In this document: positions 25,519 through 37,400 of the stretch, piece by piece
How the letters are laid out: each line of letters starts with the position of its first letter
Numbering within the stretch: position 1 is the stretch's first letter
From: Phytopythium helicoides
Taxonomy: Eukaryota; Oomycota; Peronosporomycetes; Pythiales; Pythiaceae
DNA: 64,000 nt
NCBI GenBank assembly: GCA_024867545.1
Contig: JANFNE010000006.1
Span: forward strand, 868,001-932,000
Direction of reading: 5' to 3'
Position numbers and translations under genes: made by a program
Notes under the pieces: model-generated
Seen by the model: the letters and a program-made list of their open reading frames with translations, nothing else
Database searches by the model: none
Told to the model about the DNA's origin: nothing

Positions 25519-26407
25519 CTATGGCGTAGTATTATCGATAATCTGCATGTTGGATGTGCGTTCGGCGGAGAGGTACGCGTTGATGGTGTCGATCACCATC
25601 TGCTCTCGCCCGTTCAATACGGTAGTCTTGCCTACTAGATAACGGTCACACGGATACCCGCCCCCATTCACACCAAGCACATTATTGCCGCGGAACCCCT
25701 GTGGCCCTCGGTAGTACGCAGGGCAATCTAGGCACTCGCTCGCACTTTGAAGTCCCTCCGTCATGGAGTATTTGCCGTCCGGACACGGACCAGAGCACTC
25801 GCTCGTAGTAAGTCCCGTGGACGACCCGAAAACTCCGGCCGGGCACGCCTTACAGTCGAGGATCGACTTGGCGCCAACTCGGTCGTTGTATGTTCCTTTA
25901 GGGCACTTGGCTGTGCAGTCACTTGACACGAGCCCAGGACTGTCGCCATAGACCCCGCGAGGACAGAACTCGCACTCGCCCAATGTGACTCCTGCTCCAG
26001 GTGGGCGGTACATCCCTCGCGGGCATGGTACGGGACTTGGCTGAACGCCGTGATACAGACGACCTGGGAAAATAAAAGGTTGAGTAAATCGTTGATCGAA
26101 CAATTTTTTTTAATCGAGTGAACGCACGCTGAGCAAACACGCGATCAGCAACCCCGAGACGAATGTGGCGTATGCCATTCTCACTGCAAGGTGGCACCGA
26201 GAACACGTGCTGCTGATAAGCTAATACACGTCGTTTGGCAGCGCGCTGTTAGTCAATTAGACTTGAGAGCGATGAGAAGCTGTGCATACCAAGTAGTAGC
26301 ACGCAGTTCACGATGGCAACTCCAGCAACTGCTAGCGCTCGAAGCCCAAACCTCGTCGCTCGAATGTCTGTAGCATCTGATTCTTTGGGTATACTCAGGC
26401 TGTACAT
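25519..26407 (-). CDS. Cysteine-rich membrane-anchored protein, copy A
   Basis: Three exons (26290-26407, 26128-26220, 25519-26063) give 251 aa. A hydrophobic signal anchor lies near the N-terminus (FGLRALAVAGVAIVNCVLLL). A short linker and four or five small cysteine modules follow, of the ephrin-receptor/GCC2-GCC3 type (CPRGVYGDSPGLVSSDC, CPKGTYNDRVGAKSILDC, CPAGVFGSSTGLTTSEC). The C-terminus is conserved and non-cysteine-rich (VIDTINAYLSAERT). The cysteine part should face the secretory lumen or the outside, as a type II membrane or secreted protein. Function is unknown. A paralogue with the same exon pattern lies at 56711-57576. Exon 3 is nearly identical to that copy, while exons 1 and 2 have diverged strongly. 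Intron 1 uses the TATTAG acceptor after a CTAAC branch site. Exons 1 and 2 are inferred from alignment to the paralogue. Confidence 0.8.
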
Positions 26408-26607
26408 GACGATCGCCGAGCAAGCAAGATTTGAACTGATTGCTGTGCCTCTGATTTCGAAATGACGTGCAGGGTGAATGGACATTCGAATTCAGTCGGG
26501 GTATCCTCATCCCATTTTGCGGTAATGATAGCTCGCTCGATTTACTCGACGCTATTCTTACCAAGATGCAATTTCAGATATCTATCTTGGATTAGGTGTG
26601 GCTGCTT

Positions 26608-29600
26608 TCAGCCAAAGTTTTCCACCTTGGAGAAGATCCGCCGAATGTTTATGCGTGAAACTTCGTCGTCAACAATGTCTTCGTGCAGTCGCTCAAGCTT
26701 GGCGATGCACTGAGGCTCGGCGTCACGAAGAGCCATAAAACACTGCGGGTACACACAGAAGTTACCAAGCGAGAATAAAACGATTCGCCGAGATGCAGTG
26801 CTTGGATCCTCGAGTGCCATTTGGAACAGCTTTAATGGTGCACGGTAGGCAATAAGTTCGTTGCATAAGTCATTTGAGTTCCGAACGAGATTTCCAAGAG
26901 CACCTGCTGCGTTAGAGCGTGTTTTGTCTTCGGGATCGTCCAGGTTGAACATGAGCACCGGGATAGCTGGACGTAAAGCGTTGTAAAGCAAGCTATTATG
27001 AAAAGCGGCATTGCCTATCGCGAAGCATGCAAAGCGGCGCACGTAGCCATCCTCATCATCCAAACTCTCAATCACGAGATCTAGCACGGATTCACTTTGT
27101 GTTGCAACTAGTCCACGATCAACAAGCTGAGAGTAAAATATTGTTGAGTGTCTGCAGAGATTTCCAATGCAGTTGAGTGCCTTTGCTCGAACCATCGCCT
27201 CGGGATGAAGGACGAGGTCGTGCAGATCGTGAAGAATATTTAACTCTAACAAGTCGGCGTAGTTGTTTTCGGACGCCCGCGCTAGCTGGCTCAGGATCAT
27301 GAGTGTGTCAATTAGCAGTGAGGGTGACGAGCTACGCTTTAGTATCTCGCACTCCTTGATCACATGTATGCCACCAGATTCCACAAATTGGGCACCAAAG
27401 TGTGCCGAGCTTGCCACAAGCCTGGAAAGAAAACTGACCGGTAATTCCAAGACAGAAGCTTCCAAATGGACATCTCGGGCCGAAATGCAAACAAATCGAA
27501 GGACCCCAAGCAGCTTCTCGATGCACTTTGCATCGTATAGAACTGTTTGTGTACTAATAAGTAAATCTTCTGGTACACTGTGCATGAAAGGTATCCCCAA
27601 AACCTTTACAATCGCGTGAATCAAAGCCTTGACTGCGTTACCACCACCGCCAATAACGTCTGGCCACTGAATCAGACACTCGATGTGCTGACGATTCAGC
27701 AAGTTGATAACTTGCGGGAGTAGTTGGAGATTAAATGATCCGTCTTCGGCGTTAGTGCTGTTGCACTGCATCTCCCGGACGAGTCGTAGTAGTTTCAAAA
27801 AACAAAACAGCCCCCACGGGGATAATATACCAAACCCACCGTTTGAGAGCAATTCCTCAAGAGTTTTCCACACATCAGCTTGAGAAAAATGTGCTGCAAA
27901 GAGTTGGAGTGCATGCGTATCACCAGTAGGTTTGCTCTCTGGATAGCCCGGACTTTGACCTGATACCTGCTTCGTCACTTTGGATGCTGCACGAAGCAAC
28001 AACACGATTCCCGAGTCCATCATGCCCTGCGCTCTTACATGAAAGCATGTCAGCTGATGAGATCTCGTGTTGATATAAAATGCATCATCGTGCTCGTCAA
28101 TCGATTTCAACAGTGGAGATGAAGGTGCTTGAAACAGTCGCAATACTGCCTCAAAACACTCAGACGAAAGGATTCCACTCTTAATCATATGAAAAACATC
28201 GTGAGCGATCTGATGCTCAATAAATTCCCGGTCCTCTGAAGTGTGTGAGACTGCACTTTCGGACTCAATTACATCGGAAAAGAATGTGCAGATAATACTA
28301 CGAACTGCTATATCGTTTGTTCCCAGCAGCATAGGATATAAAGTAATTGATAGATTCCACACTTCGGGTTTGGAGATGAGGTCGCGACGAAGGAGGACAC
28401 AAAGTAAGTCCACAGTGAAATATGTTTCAATGGCTCGCAGAATACCTCCAGTAAGCGCAGCCACTATCAAGGAGAATATATCGTAGGATACTTGCTTTCG
28501 TGAATCTTCAGTATATTTTATGGCCACCAATTTTCGCGACAGAGTAGCCGATGAACGGCAAGAGTGAACAAGGACCTTGATCACACAACACAGGAGAGAT
28601 TGATCTTCGTCATCATCTTCTTCATCATTGTCATCATCCCCATCCCCACTGTTATCCTCGCTGTGATTACGATTGCGGTTTTGACGGGATCTTCCTATGA
28701 TTTCTGTCCCCAGTATATTCACGAGCTCAGTAACACCGCTCTTCACTAGCTGGCTAGCCACCTCTCCATGAATTTTCACTCGAAGTCTGTATAGCTGTTT
28801 GATGTGTTTGATCGGAATCGAGTCCGATTTGGCTTCACCTTCATTATGAGGAGACAAGCACAGAATTGGGAATGGTAAGAGGGCCCCCCAGCTACTCCCG
28901 TCAGGGTGCAAGAATGCTGATAGTGCAAAGATGGAAAAGTGACCAAGATCTCGTCCATGAGTAGACATTCGACCTCCAGGAGACCGCGACTTTTCTGCAA
29001 ATTGGAAAATCTCGCAAAGAGCCTCAACAACCCCCGAAGGATACACAGCTTCCAAAAGCGTTGTTAGATTGCTCGAGCGATCGAGCATTGAACCCAACCA
29101 CTTGAGAGCCTTAGAGTGTGCCGCAGCTAGAACATGGTCTTTCAACTTGAGTACTTGTGTGATAATTTTGATATCACCTGAGCATAAGGCTTTGTAGTCC
29201 AGCACGTCACGAGAGTGGTGCTCTGTCTCAAGTGAGTTTATGACGTTTGTAAACATCATGCAGCATCGGATAGATTGGTAAACAACTTCCGCGCCAATAT
29301 TCGCACTTGCAATGAGCAAACTACTCCAGCCTTTTGTTAGAGCAGAAAGAAATCGATGAATAGCTTGCTTGGAGTTCGTCATGGATTCCAAGTTCTTCAG
29401 CACCGTCGCACTGTCTCCCTTCATGCACACACCCAATAGGCGATACTCCAACTGGAGCAAGCTTAGAGCCGCTGCCCCAATTTCATCTTCGCTCAAATCT
29501 TGAGTCGTGAGCCCCCGAAGCTGTTCGATAGCGCGATGCACACACTCAACCTCAGACCATTCGTTAGTGATTTTTGTCGATTGGTACGTCCTCTGAACCT

Positions 29601-30758
29601 CATTCCAGGCGTTCATGAAACTATCGCGAGTGCCGCTGATCTTCTGTTCGCTATTTAATCCTTGCTGGTGCTCCCCCAATGCTGGTGGACGCCCTTGGCT
29701 AGTTTCAGGTGGCATTTTGGCATCGTTTTGCAGCTGCTGGCCAGTCTCAGGATCGCAGATTTTCCACTCGCCACTTGAGCGAAGGCGCTCAATGCTCGGT
29801 TTGACGCTCCGAGCATCCTCTATCGCCCCTCGATGAATTTTGCTGTCGTCAAAGAAGCGTGGGAGTGCTCGCACTTGACTCTCCAGCGCAAGCCGAGCCG
29901 CAAGCTGCTCGGGTGTCTCCATGATGAACGGGTGGTTGAGGATAGCAGGCCAACCCAAGCGTTTTGATGGCTCTTTGTTAAGAAGTCCAGCGAGGAAGTG
30001 CTGAAATGTTGGTGTCATGGAGGAAGGGTACTTGACTGGTTCGTTAACGATCATCTGAATCAGCGACACAATTCGGTCCGTGTAGAATGGCGGTCGCCCG
30101 GTCGCGAGCTCGAATAGGATGACCCCGAGGGACCACAGGTCGACCGTATAGGTGTATGGCTTCTCTTGCACGAGCTCGGGAGCCATGTAGAGTGGAGTTC
30201 CCTTAATCGACGTCAGCAGACTCGCGTCATGCGCGATGGCGCGCGCGAAGCCAAAGTCCGCAAGCTTGATCTGCTGCTTGGAGCCGATAAGTATGTTCTG
30301 CGGCTTCATGTCACGGTGGATGATGCGGTTCGAGTGCAGCACGTGCAGTGCCTGGATGAGCTGGATGGCGATCTTGCGGATCTCATCCTCAGGCAGGCAG
30401 CGGTCGTCCTCGAGCACCTGGAAGAGCTCTCCCTGCGCGTACTCGGTGACCATACAGAACTCCCCCGGCGTCTCGAACGAGTCGAGCATCGCGATGATAT
30501 TGCAGTGGTTCAGGCGGCGCAGGATGCTGATCTGCGTCGCGAACAGCACCTTGTGAGCTCGGATCTCCTCAAGATCCCGATCGAAACGCTAGCTCCCACC
30601 TCCTGGCGCAGACTCTGCAGGTCCTTGGCGCTCTTGCCGCGCTTGGTGACGAACTTGAGCGCCACGATGTGCCCTGAGAACTTGCGCCGCCCGCGGTAGA
30701 CCTTGCCGAAGGAGCCCTCGCCGATGCGCTCCAGGATGTGGTAGTCGTCCATGCCCAT
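26608..30758 (-). CDS. Fused/STK36-like serine-threonine kinase
   Basis: Two exons (30600-30758 and 26608-30531) flank a 68-nt intron and give 1,360 aa, close to animal STK36. The N-terminal kinase domain is complete: GEGSFGKVYRG glycine loop, HIVALKFV lysine, LRQE/ISILRRLNHCNI helix C across the intron, HRDMKPQNIL catalytic loop, LADFGFARA and GTPLYMAPEL. The remainder is helical and ARM/HEAT-like near the C-terminus (LNCIGNLCRHS, FACFAIGNAAFHN, NAAGALGNLVRNSNDL), with an acidic insert (DDDNDEEDDDEDQS). Fused kinases act in Hedgehog signalling and ciliary central-pair assembly in animals, and in cytokinesis in plants (TIO). In a zoospore-forming organism a flagellar or division role is plausible but not shown. 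The kinase end is much more GC-rich than the rest. Confidence 0.93.
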
Positions 30759-31469
30759 GGCTCTTCCACGGCGAGAGTGGAGCGGCGGTTTGGGAAATGC
30801 ACTATTTTCAGTACCGAGCAGATGCATATTGAGCGCAGGAGGTTTTCACGTGGAGGAGTGATCGCATGTGCCGGAGAGAGCGAAGACCATTGCGCCAGCA
30901 GAGCAGATCTAGGATTTGTAGTTTTGCCGCCTTGTGTAGCTGCGAGTGCTTTGCTGTGATGACAACCCGGCGGAATCGAAGACCAAGGTTTTTGGCTCGC
31001 ATCAAACTTGCGGTTGTTCGAACACGTTGGCATGTTTCATCTACATCTGCATGGTGCCTTCAGTGATGTAAAGCCAAGCGTACAAGGCATAAGGAGCAAA
31101 CACACCGTAGCTGGGATGACACCGAGGCGAACCTGCATACGCAGCGACAGCAGTTGAGTAGCGTCCGCTCGGAGCGACTTCCGTTTGCTCAACATTGAAG
31201 TCGTTCATGCCGGCCCCTCGGCCGCAACTCTGCAAGCCCGCTAGCACCAGACATCCTTCCGCGTTGAAACATTGCGGAGTCATGTGCGTGGGCCATCCAT
31301 CCATCCATCAACTCACCCGCATCAACCACCGTCCATGTTGAAGTGGGCGCCTCCTTCTGACTCCCGGGTCGCCACAATCGCCTCAAACGCACCTCCCCGG
31401 AAGTCAATCGCCGCCAAAGATCGGCGCCTGTTGCCATTCCGCGTCCTGCCCGCCGCCTGTCGCTTCTCC
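30759..31469. promoter_or_regulatory. Divergent promoter region, Fused kinase and giant FN3 gene
   Basis: This 711-bp stretch separates the two start codons and should hold both promoters. On the minus strand GCATTTCCCAAACC, about 45 nt before the Fused ATG, resembles an initiator. Short CATC/CCAT repeats lie near 31297. The giant frame is open back to an ATG at 31272, but I favour 31470. No other gene is evident. Confidence 0.5.
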
Positions 31470-34400
31470 ATGCGGCGCTGGCTCGTGGGCGCGCTCTGCT
31501 GCGCTCCGGGCGTCGCGGGGCGGCTCTTCTCGCCCCAGGACGTCCCGGGGCCGCCGCAGCAGCTGCTCGTGACCAACGAGAACGCCTCGGCGCTGCGCGT
31601 GCAGCTGCTGCCGCCCGAGCAGGTCAAGGCCGAGGGCGTGAACGGCGCGCCCGTGCTCGGATACAAGGTCGAGGTCGCGCGCCGCGTGGATGAGGTGCAG
31701 AGCTTCACGGTCGCCAGCACAGGGCCGGTGCTCGCCGGCAGCTACAAGATGACGTTCGTGAACGCCTTCGGCTCGGACGTGACCGCGTGCATTCCGTGGA
31801 ACGCGAGCGCCCTCGAGTTTGAGCTCGCGCTCGAGGAGCTCGTCAATGTAGACGCCGTGCAGGTCTCGCGGTCTGCATACGGCGCCGTCAAGAACGGATA
31901 CACGTACGCGATCACGTTCGACGGAGACTACCTCGTGCGAGGGCCGCAGCCGAACGTGCTGACAGCAGACCAAATTGGATGCACGGCAACCCAGCCAGCC
32001 AACCGCGTACTGGCGTTTGAAGGTACAAGGGTCACTGCTGGTGTGGCGAGCTATTATCCCGAAGTTTGGCAGATTGTGACGCAGGATGCAGCCGGGTCCA
32101 ACGTACTGTCCGGGAGCTTTGATCTCTCTATTGGCTTCGAAGGCAACTGGATCCCTACGGCGGTTACAGCAACGATTAGCCCAGGATCTAAGACTGCGAT
32201 CACATCGGTCTCCATGGTGGGGAAAATCAATCGAGGAGACACTGTCAAGATCGGTGGCGAAGAGTTCCTTGTGCATGCTTCTGCGCCTTTTACTACCACA
32301 CAACTACCGCTTGACTCGTATCATGTCCATGGCGCAACTAACGCAGTTATCTACCTTCGCGATACAGCCCTTGGGGATGTTGCAGTTACCTCTCAGTCAG
32401 TCTCGGTGACCACATACAGCGATTTCACTGCGTCAGTGTCTGCCTCAGAATTTGTTAAGATTGGAGCATGGGAGTTCCAGGTCGTCACGATCACCGCATC
32501 GTCAATCCAACTTGACCGTGCATGGCCAGGAACGACAACTCGCCACATCACAGCACACAAAAAGAAAAAGGTAACGGTAAGCGCGGCAGTGGAAGCTGCC
32601 GACATGACAGTCGCACTGTCTTCCCTTCCGGGTGTTGGTTCCATCTCCGTGTCTCGCACTGGCCCGACACGTGAGAATGGCTTCACGTGGCTTGTGACGT
32701 TTTTATCACTCGGAGCCAAGTCGAATTGCCCTGCTTCTCCCTGCTTATCAGCAGATAAAGTGACTGGAAACCAAGTCCGTCTTCGTAATCAGTACGGCCA
32801 GGTTTGCAGTGATTGCACCGTAACAGCAACAATTGCTAAGGATGAAACACTTACATCCACACTTCAAGGTATTACCGGTGAATTCACACCAGACTCTATT
32901 GTTTCTGCGATCGAGACGAAAGGAGGTGTCTTTGAAGTGCAATCGATTGCAGTGGTTTCTGATGCCGATGACCTTGATGGCTCCTTCAAGGTTAACTTTG
33001 AGAATACGTTCATAGAGTACCCCGGGGTGGTAATATTTATTGATGACACTGCTGCAGACGTCCAGACGAAACTCCAGAGCCTACCCGGGATGGGGCGTGT
33101 CAACGTTACCCTAGCACCAAATGAGCAGTTCGGGACAACTTGGACAGTGGTATTCTTGTCCAATATTGGAGACATGCCGTTACTGCTAGTTGACGGATCA
33201 GCCTTGGTTGGCACTAACGCTGCTGTCTTTGTCACGGAAAGCACAAAGGGCATCGAAATCGACTTTGAAGTTGTGGTCGATAGTTTGATTCCAGGAGAAG
33301 ACTATTACATACGAGCGTTTGCACGAAATACAGATGGATATGGCGCTGCAACTGATACTATTCAAGCATATGGCGACGGAGCATTGCCACTAGTATCTAC
33401 TTCTGCAAGCTATCCTTCCACTCCTCGAATTATTTCCACCCTTCCCATATCCGGATCTGAGATTCAAGTCGGCTTTGTGGAACCTGATAACCATGGTGAG
33501 CCAATTGAACGATATACGGTTGAGTTTGCTACTGATAGCACTTTCGGCACTCCTGCTGTTCTGAAAGTGTTTGCCTTCAACTCAATCGAAAATGATATCG
33601 TTGGCACTTTTCGACTTCAATATTCTGCTGACTTCACTGCAATGCTGCCAATTGAAGTGACCGCGGCTAACCTCCAAGCAGCCTTAAATCGACTCCCGAC
33701 TTTAAGGCCAGTGACAGTATCGCGCTCGTTGTGTGTCTTGACGGGTGAAGTTGGTGTCAGTGTGTCTTCGTTTTCTGCCGCTTCCAACCGTTTTTCAACA
33801 TCAGGTGCACTTACGGAGACTATGGTGGGGATGTTGGCAGCAGGCACTCTTATTGATATCAATGGAAATCAGTTTGTGATTCAAACGCAGCCAATACCCG
33901 GGAGCACATCGATCACCGTCCAGGGAATTTTTGGAGTTCCTTCATTCACCAACCAAAACTACCCTTTACTAATATTGGACACGACTGGAAGTGAAAAAGG
34001 CCCATTTGGGTACCAATGGGCGATTACATTTTCGGAATTTGCTGAGCTCGAGTTGTCACCAATGTTTCCCAGTCTCTACATACACTCGTCTTTACAGTCT
34101 GTTGAGACTGGGCTGGATTTACCAAATGTTGGAATAACAGACATGATAAGTGCTGTGCCACCTCAGCATTACGGGCAATTTCAGATTAGCAACGATCAAG
34201 ATAAGTGTGATACATACACAATCGGAGCTCCTTCCAATGTACAAGTTGTGCAGTTATTTGCCTCAACTACAATTACTGCAGGTAGCTTTAAGCTCCAGCT
34301 TGGGGATCAAGTGACATCCTGTATTACTATTGGGAACCGAAATGCCAAGAGTGACATGAAGGCAAAACTCGAAGCTCTTGCATTCATTCGGATGGCCACG

Positions 34401-37400
34401 GTCGAAGAACAACGAAATTTCAAAGTGATGATTCTCAGTGGGTCTTCTTCATCTCGGATAATATCGTTTGATGCAACAGCGTTAGAAGTTTCACTGATTA
34501 GCTCCGGTACTGGTGGCGGACTTGCTGATGATGAAGCTGCAGCTCTCCCTGTTGGTGCAATTTTTCGTGCTAGTCGCAATCCAAACGATTTTTCTCGAGA
34601 CTCGTGCGAGTTCTCAGTTGCTACTGCCGCTGTAGCAGGAGACAACAGTATTTCTGTGATCAATACTGATGGTTGCTCGAGTTTTGCTGACTCCCGAGCA
34701 TTGCAATTGCTCGACCTCCACGACTACAAAATTCGCCTCTGGGGAAACCCTCCATCTGGAGAATGGCCGACACTCCAATTTGTGGAAAGCGCATTTGGAG
34801 ATGGAACTGAGTGTTCAGCGCAGTGGTCACCAACCACACTAAATCCCGTTTACGGTGTAATTCATTCAGTTCGATATGAAGGTGTCTGCGCACTTGGGCA
34901 AAGAGGTACACAGACAATCGTTGCAGAGGCTCAGTCTGCAATTGGTGGAACATTTAAGCTTGTGCATCGAGGACAAGAGACCCCAGCGCTCTCTTTCCAA
35001 GGAACTACGGCATCCGTGATGAGAGACGCTATCGAAGCCATTACTACCCCTGGCACTGTTAATGTTAGCTTGAGTCAATATGGAGCGTACGGGCGAGCTT
35101 GGCAAGTCACATTCCTGACAAATATCGAGGAGGCTGATGTTCTTTTTATCAAGCACTCCAGATTGACTGGGCAGGGTGTTCTTATTAGTGTCTACGATAC
35201 TGTACAGATTTTCATGGACTCCAGCCAAAACGACTTACGAGGGTCCTTTCGCATTTCATTTAATGGAGAAATTACTGAGGCGATTTCCGTTGCGGCAACG
35301 CATAAGAAGGTGACACAAGAGCTTCAAAAGCTCGCGTCTGTTGATTCTGTTGCCGCTATTGGAGAGGTTGAAAACCAAGACATTGGTGTATACTCGCTCC
35401 AGCTAAACGCTGTGGCAACACAAAATAGTCCGGTGTTGACAACTTTAACTTTCATGGATGGACGATCGATCGATCCTACGCAATTGATGGCAATTAGAGA
35501 AGAGTTGGAAATTAATGGCAATCCCTTTTGGATCCAATCGTTGACACCGGACGATATCACGTTAACAAAGCCTTTTACGGGAACATCTGGGCAGATCACA
35601 ATATTTGCAGGTCGCATCACCACAAGAACCATTCCGCTACCAGGATATATCGGTCTTTCTTACCGATCGCGAGTAGTTACTGCAATCTCAGGTCAAGCAT
35701 CATTTGAGTTTCCGGGAAACCATGGGTTCCAAATTACAGATTTTTTCTGCCTCGGAGGAGTCAAATATACCATTCAAGCAGTGGCAGGAACTACTGTGAC
35801 AACAGACATCGCGTATGTGGGAGTCTCTATAGCAAATGCAGTGCCGACAACGTATGTTTATGATAATCGTCTTCGTACTACCAGCGACTGGACTCACCTG
35901 GTATCCGTAGGTGATTACTTGTGGATCCGTGCAAACGGAGTGGATATGCAGCGGTATACTGTCACCGCAGTGGATCCTCGCAATGTTGACGTAACTGGAA
36001 CCTTCGATGGAGAAATCATACGAGGTACCGCGTATCGCTCCTCCAATGGTCGACAATGGAGCCTTATCTTTCGATCCTACCTGGGGAGTCTTGAGAGTCT
36101 TGATGTAATTCCTGAAAATAACTTTCGAGGTACCAACGCTTTTATCGGGGCAAAAGGATCAAGTATTATTCCGCCCAAAACGATGCACATCGGTAACCCT
36201 GCTGTAACTCAAACGGTGCTATTAGAAGCTATTAGCCAGGTGGATACCGCGGGTGTAACGTACACATTGACATTTGACGGTGAGACGACAGCACCTTTGC
36301 AATGGAGTGACACCGCAACAACAGTTCAAAATGCGCTTGAAGCGCTGGATACGATTGATGGTGTTACTGTGGAAACCAAAGCTTATGGAAACGGGTTTGT
36401 TCATTCTGTAGCTTTTTGGGGCATCTATCCGGACCGAAAATTGCCTTCGCTGCAAGCACTTGTCTCCGGTGCTACCGTACCTTCACACGTTAGTGCTCGA
36501 GTTGATGGAAATAATGCTGTTGCAACTTCACGACACGATAACTTGATTTTAAATGACGATTACTCATTTCGGATGTCTGCTGTCAACAAAAAGGGTTTCA
36601 GCACTTCGTCGCAAATTTTCACAGCCCAGCCATGGTCTGTGTCTGTTGTTCCAACACCGCCAACCAGTGTAGTGCTTGGCGAGTTCCATGGATCGACATG
36701 GCTATCGGTTAATTATCGACCACCAATCTATTCAGGCGGTGCAGAAGTGACGATGTACCGTCTCGAATGGGACTCTTCACCATCATTTGATAGCTCTAGT
36801 CCTGACTACGGTGTAGCTACGATCCAGAAACAATACGAAGTACAATACGTCACAACAAGTTATCGGAGTGCCACTGGTGCGGGAGGAACATTTACTCTTT
36901 CGTGGGGCGGCCAATTTACTTCCCCATTGAGTTTTGATTGCTCCGCGGATGACATGGCAGATGCACTTGCGATTATAACTGGGACAGTTAATATTGCGAT
37001 TGAGCCGGTCAAAGTGCGTCGGGTACAAGCTTCCTGGGGGTACACGTGGCGTATTACATTCCAGCATAATCCAGGCGATCTCAGCCCGCTTGTTGCCGAT
37101 GGAAAGCGGCTCACTGGCGATTTTCCTCGAATAACAGTAGATGAAATTGTAAACGGATTCAGCGATCTAGCAATCGGCGATTTCACCCGCGAAGTGCAAG
37201 ACGTTTACACGGACTCCAAGACTAAATTGTCTGGGTGGTTCAAGTTGCAGCTAGAAGGAAAAGTGACTGAATCGATTTCTGTGTCATCCACAGCACTGGA
37301 GCTGCAGCAGGCTCTTCAGGCGATTACAGAGTCTTACTCAATCAAGGTTACCAAGTCATGGCGAAATGCCGCGATGAACAATGCAGTATGGTCTGTCACA

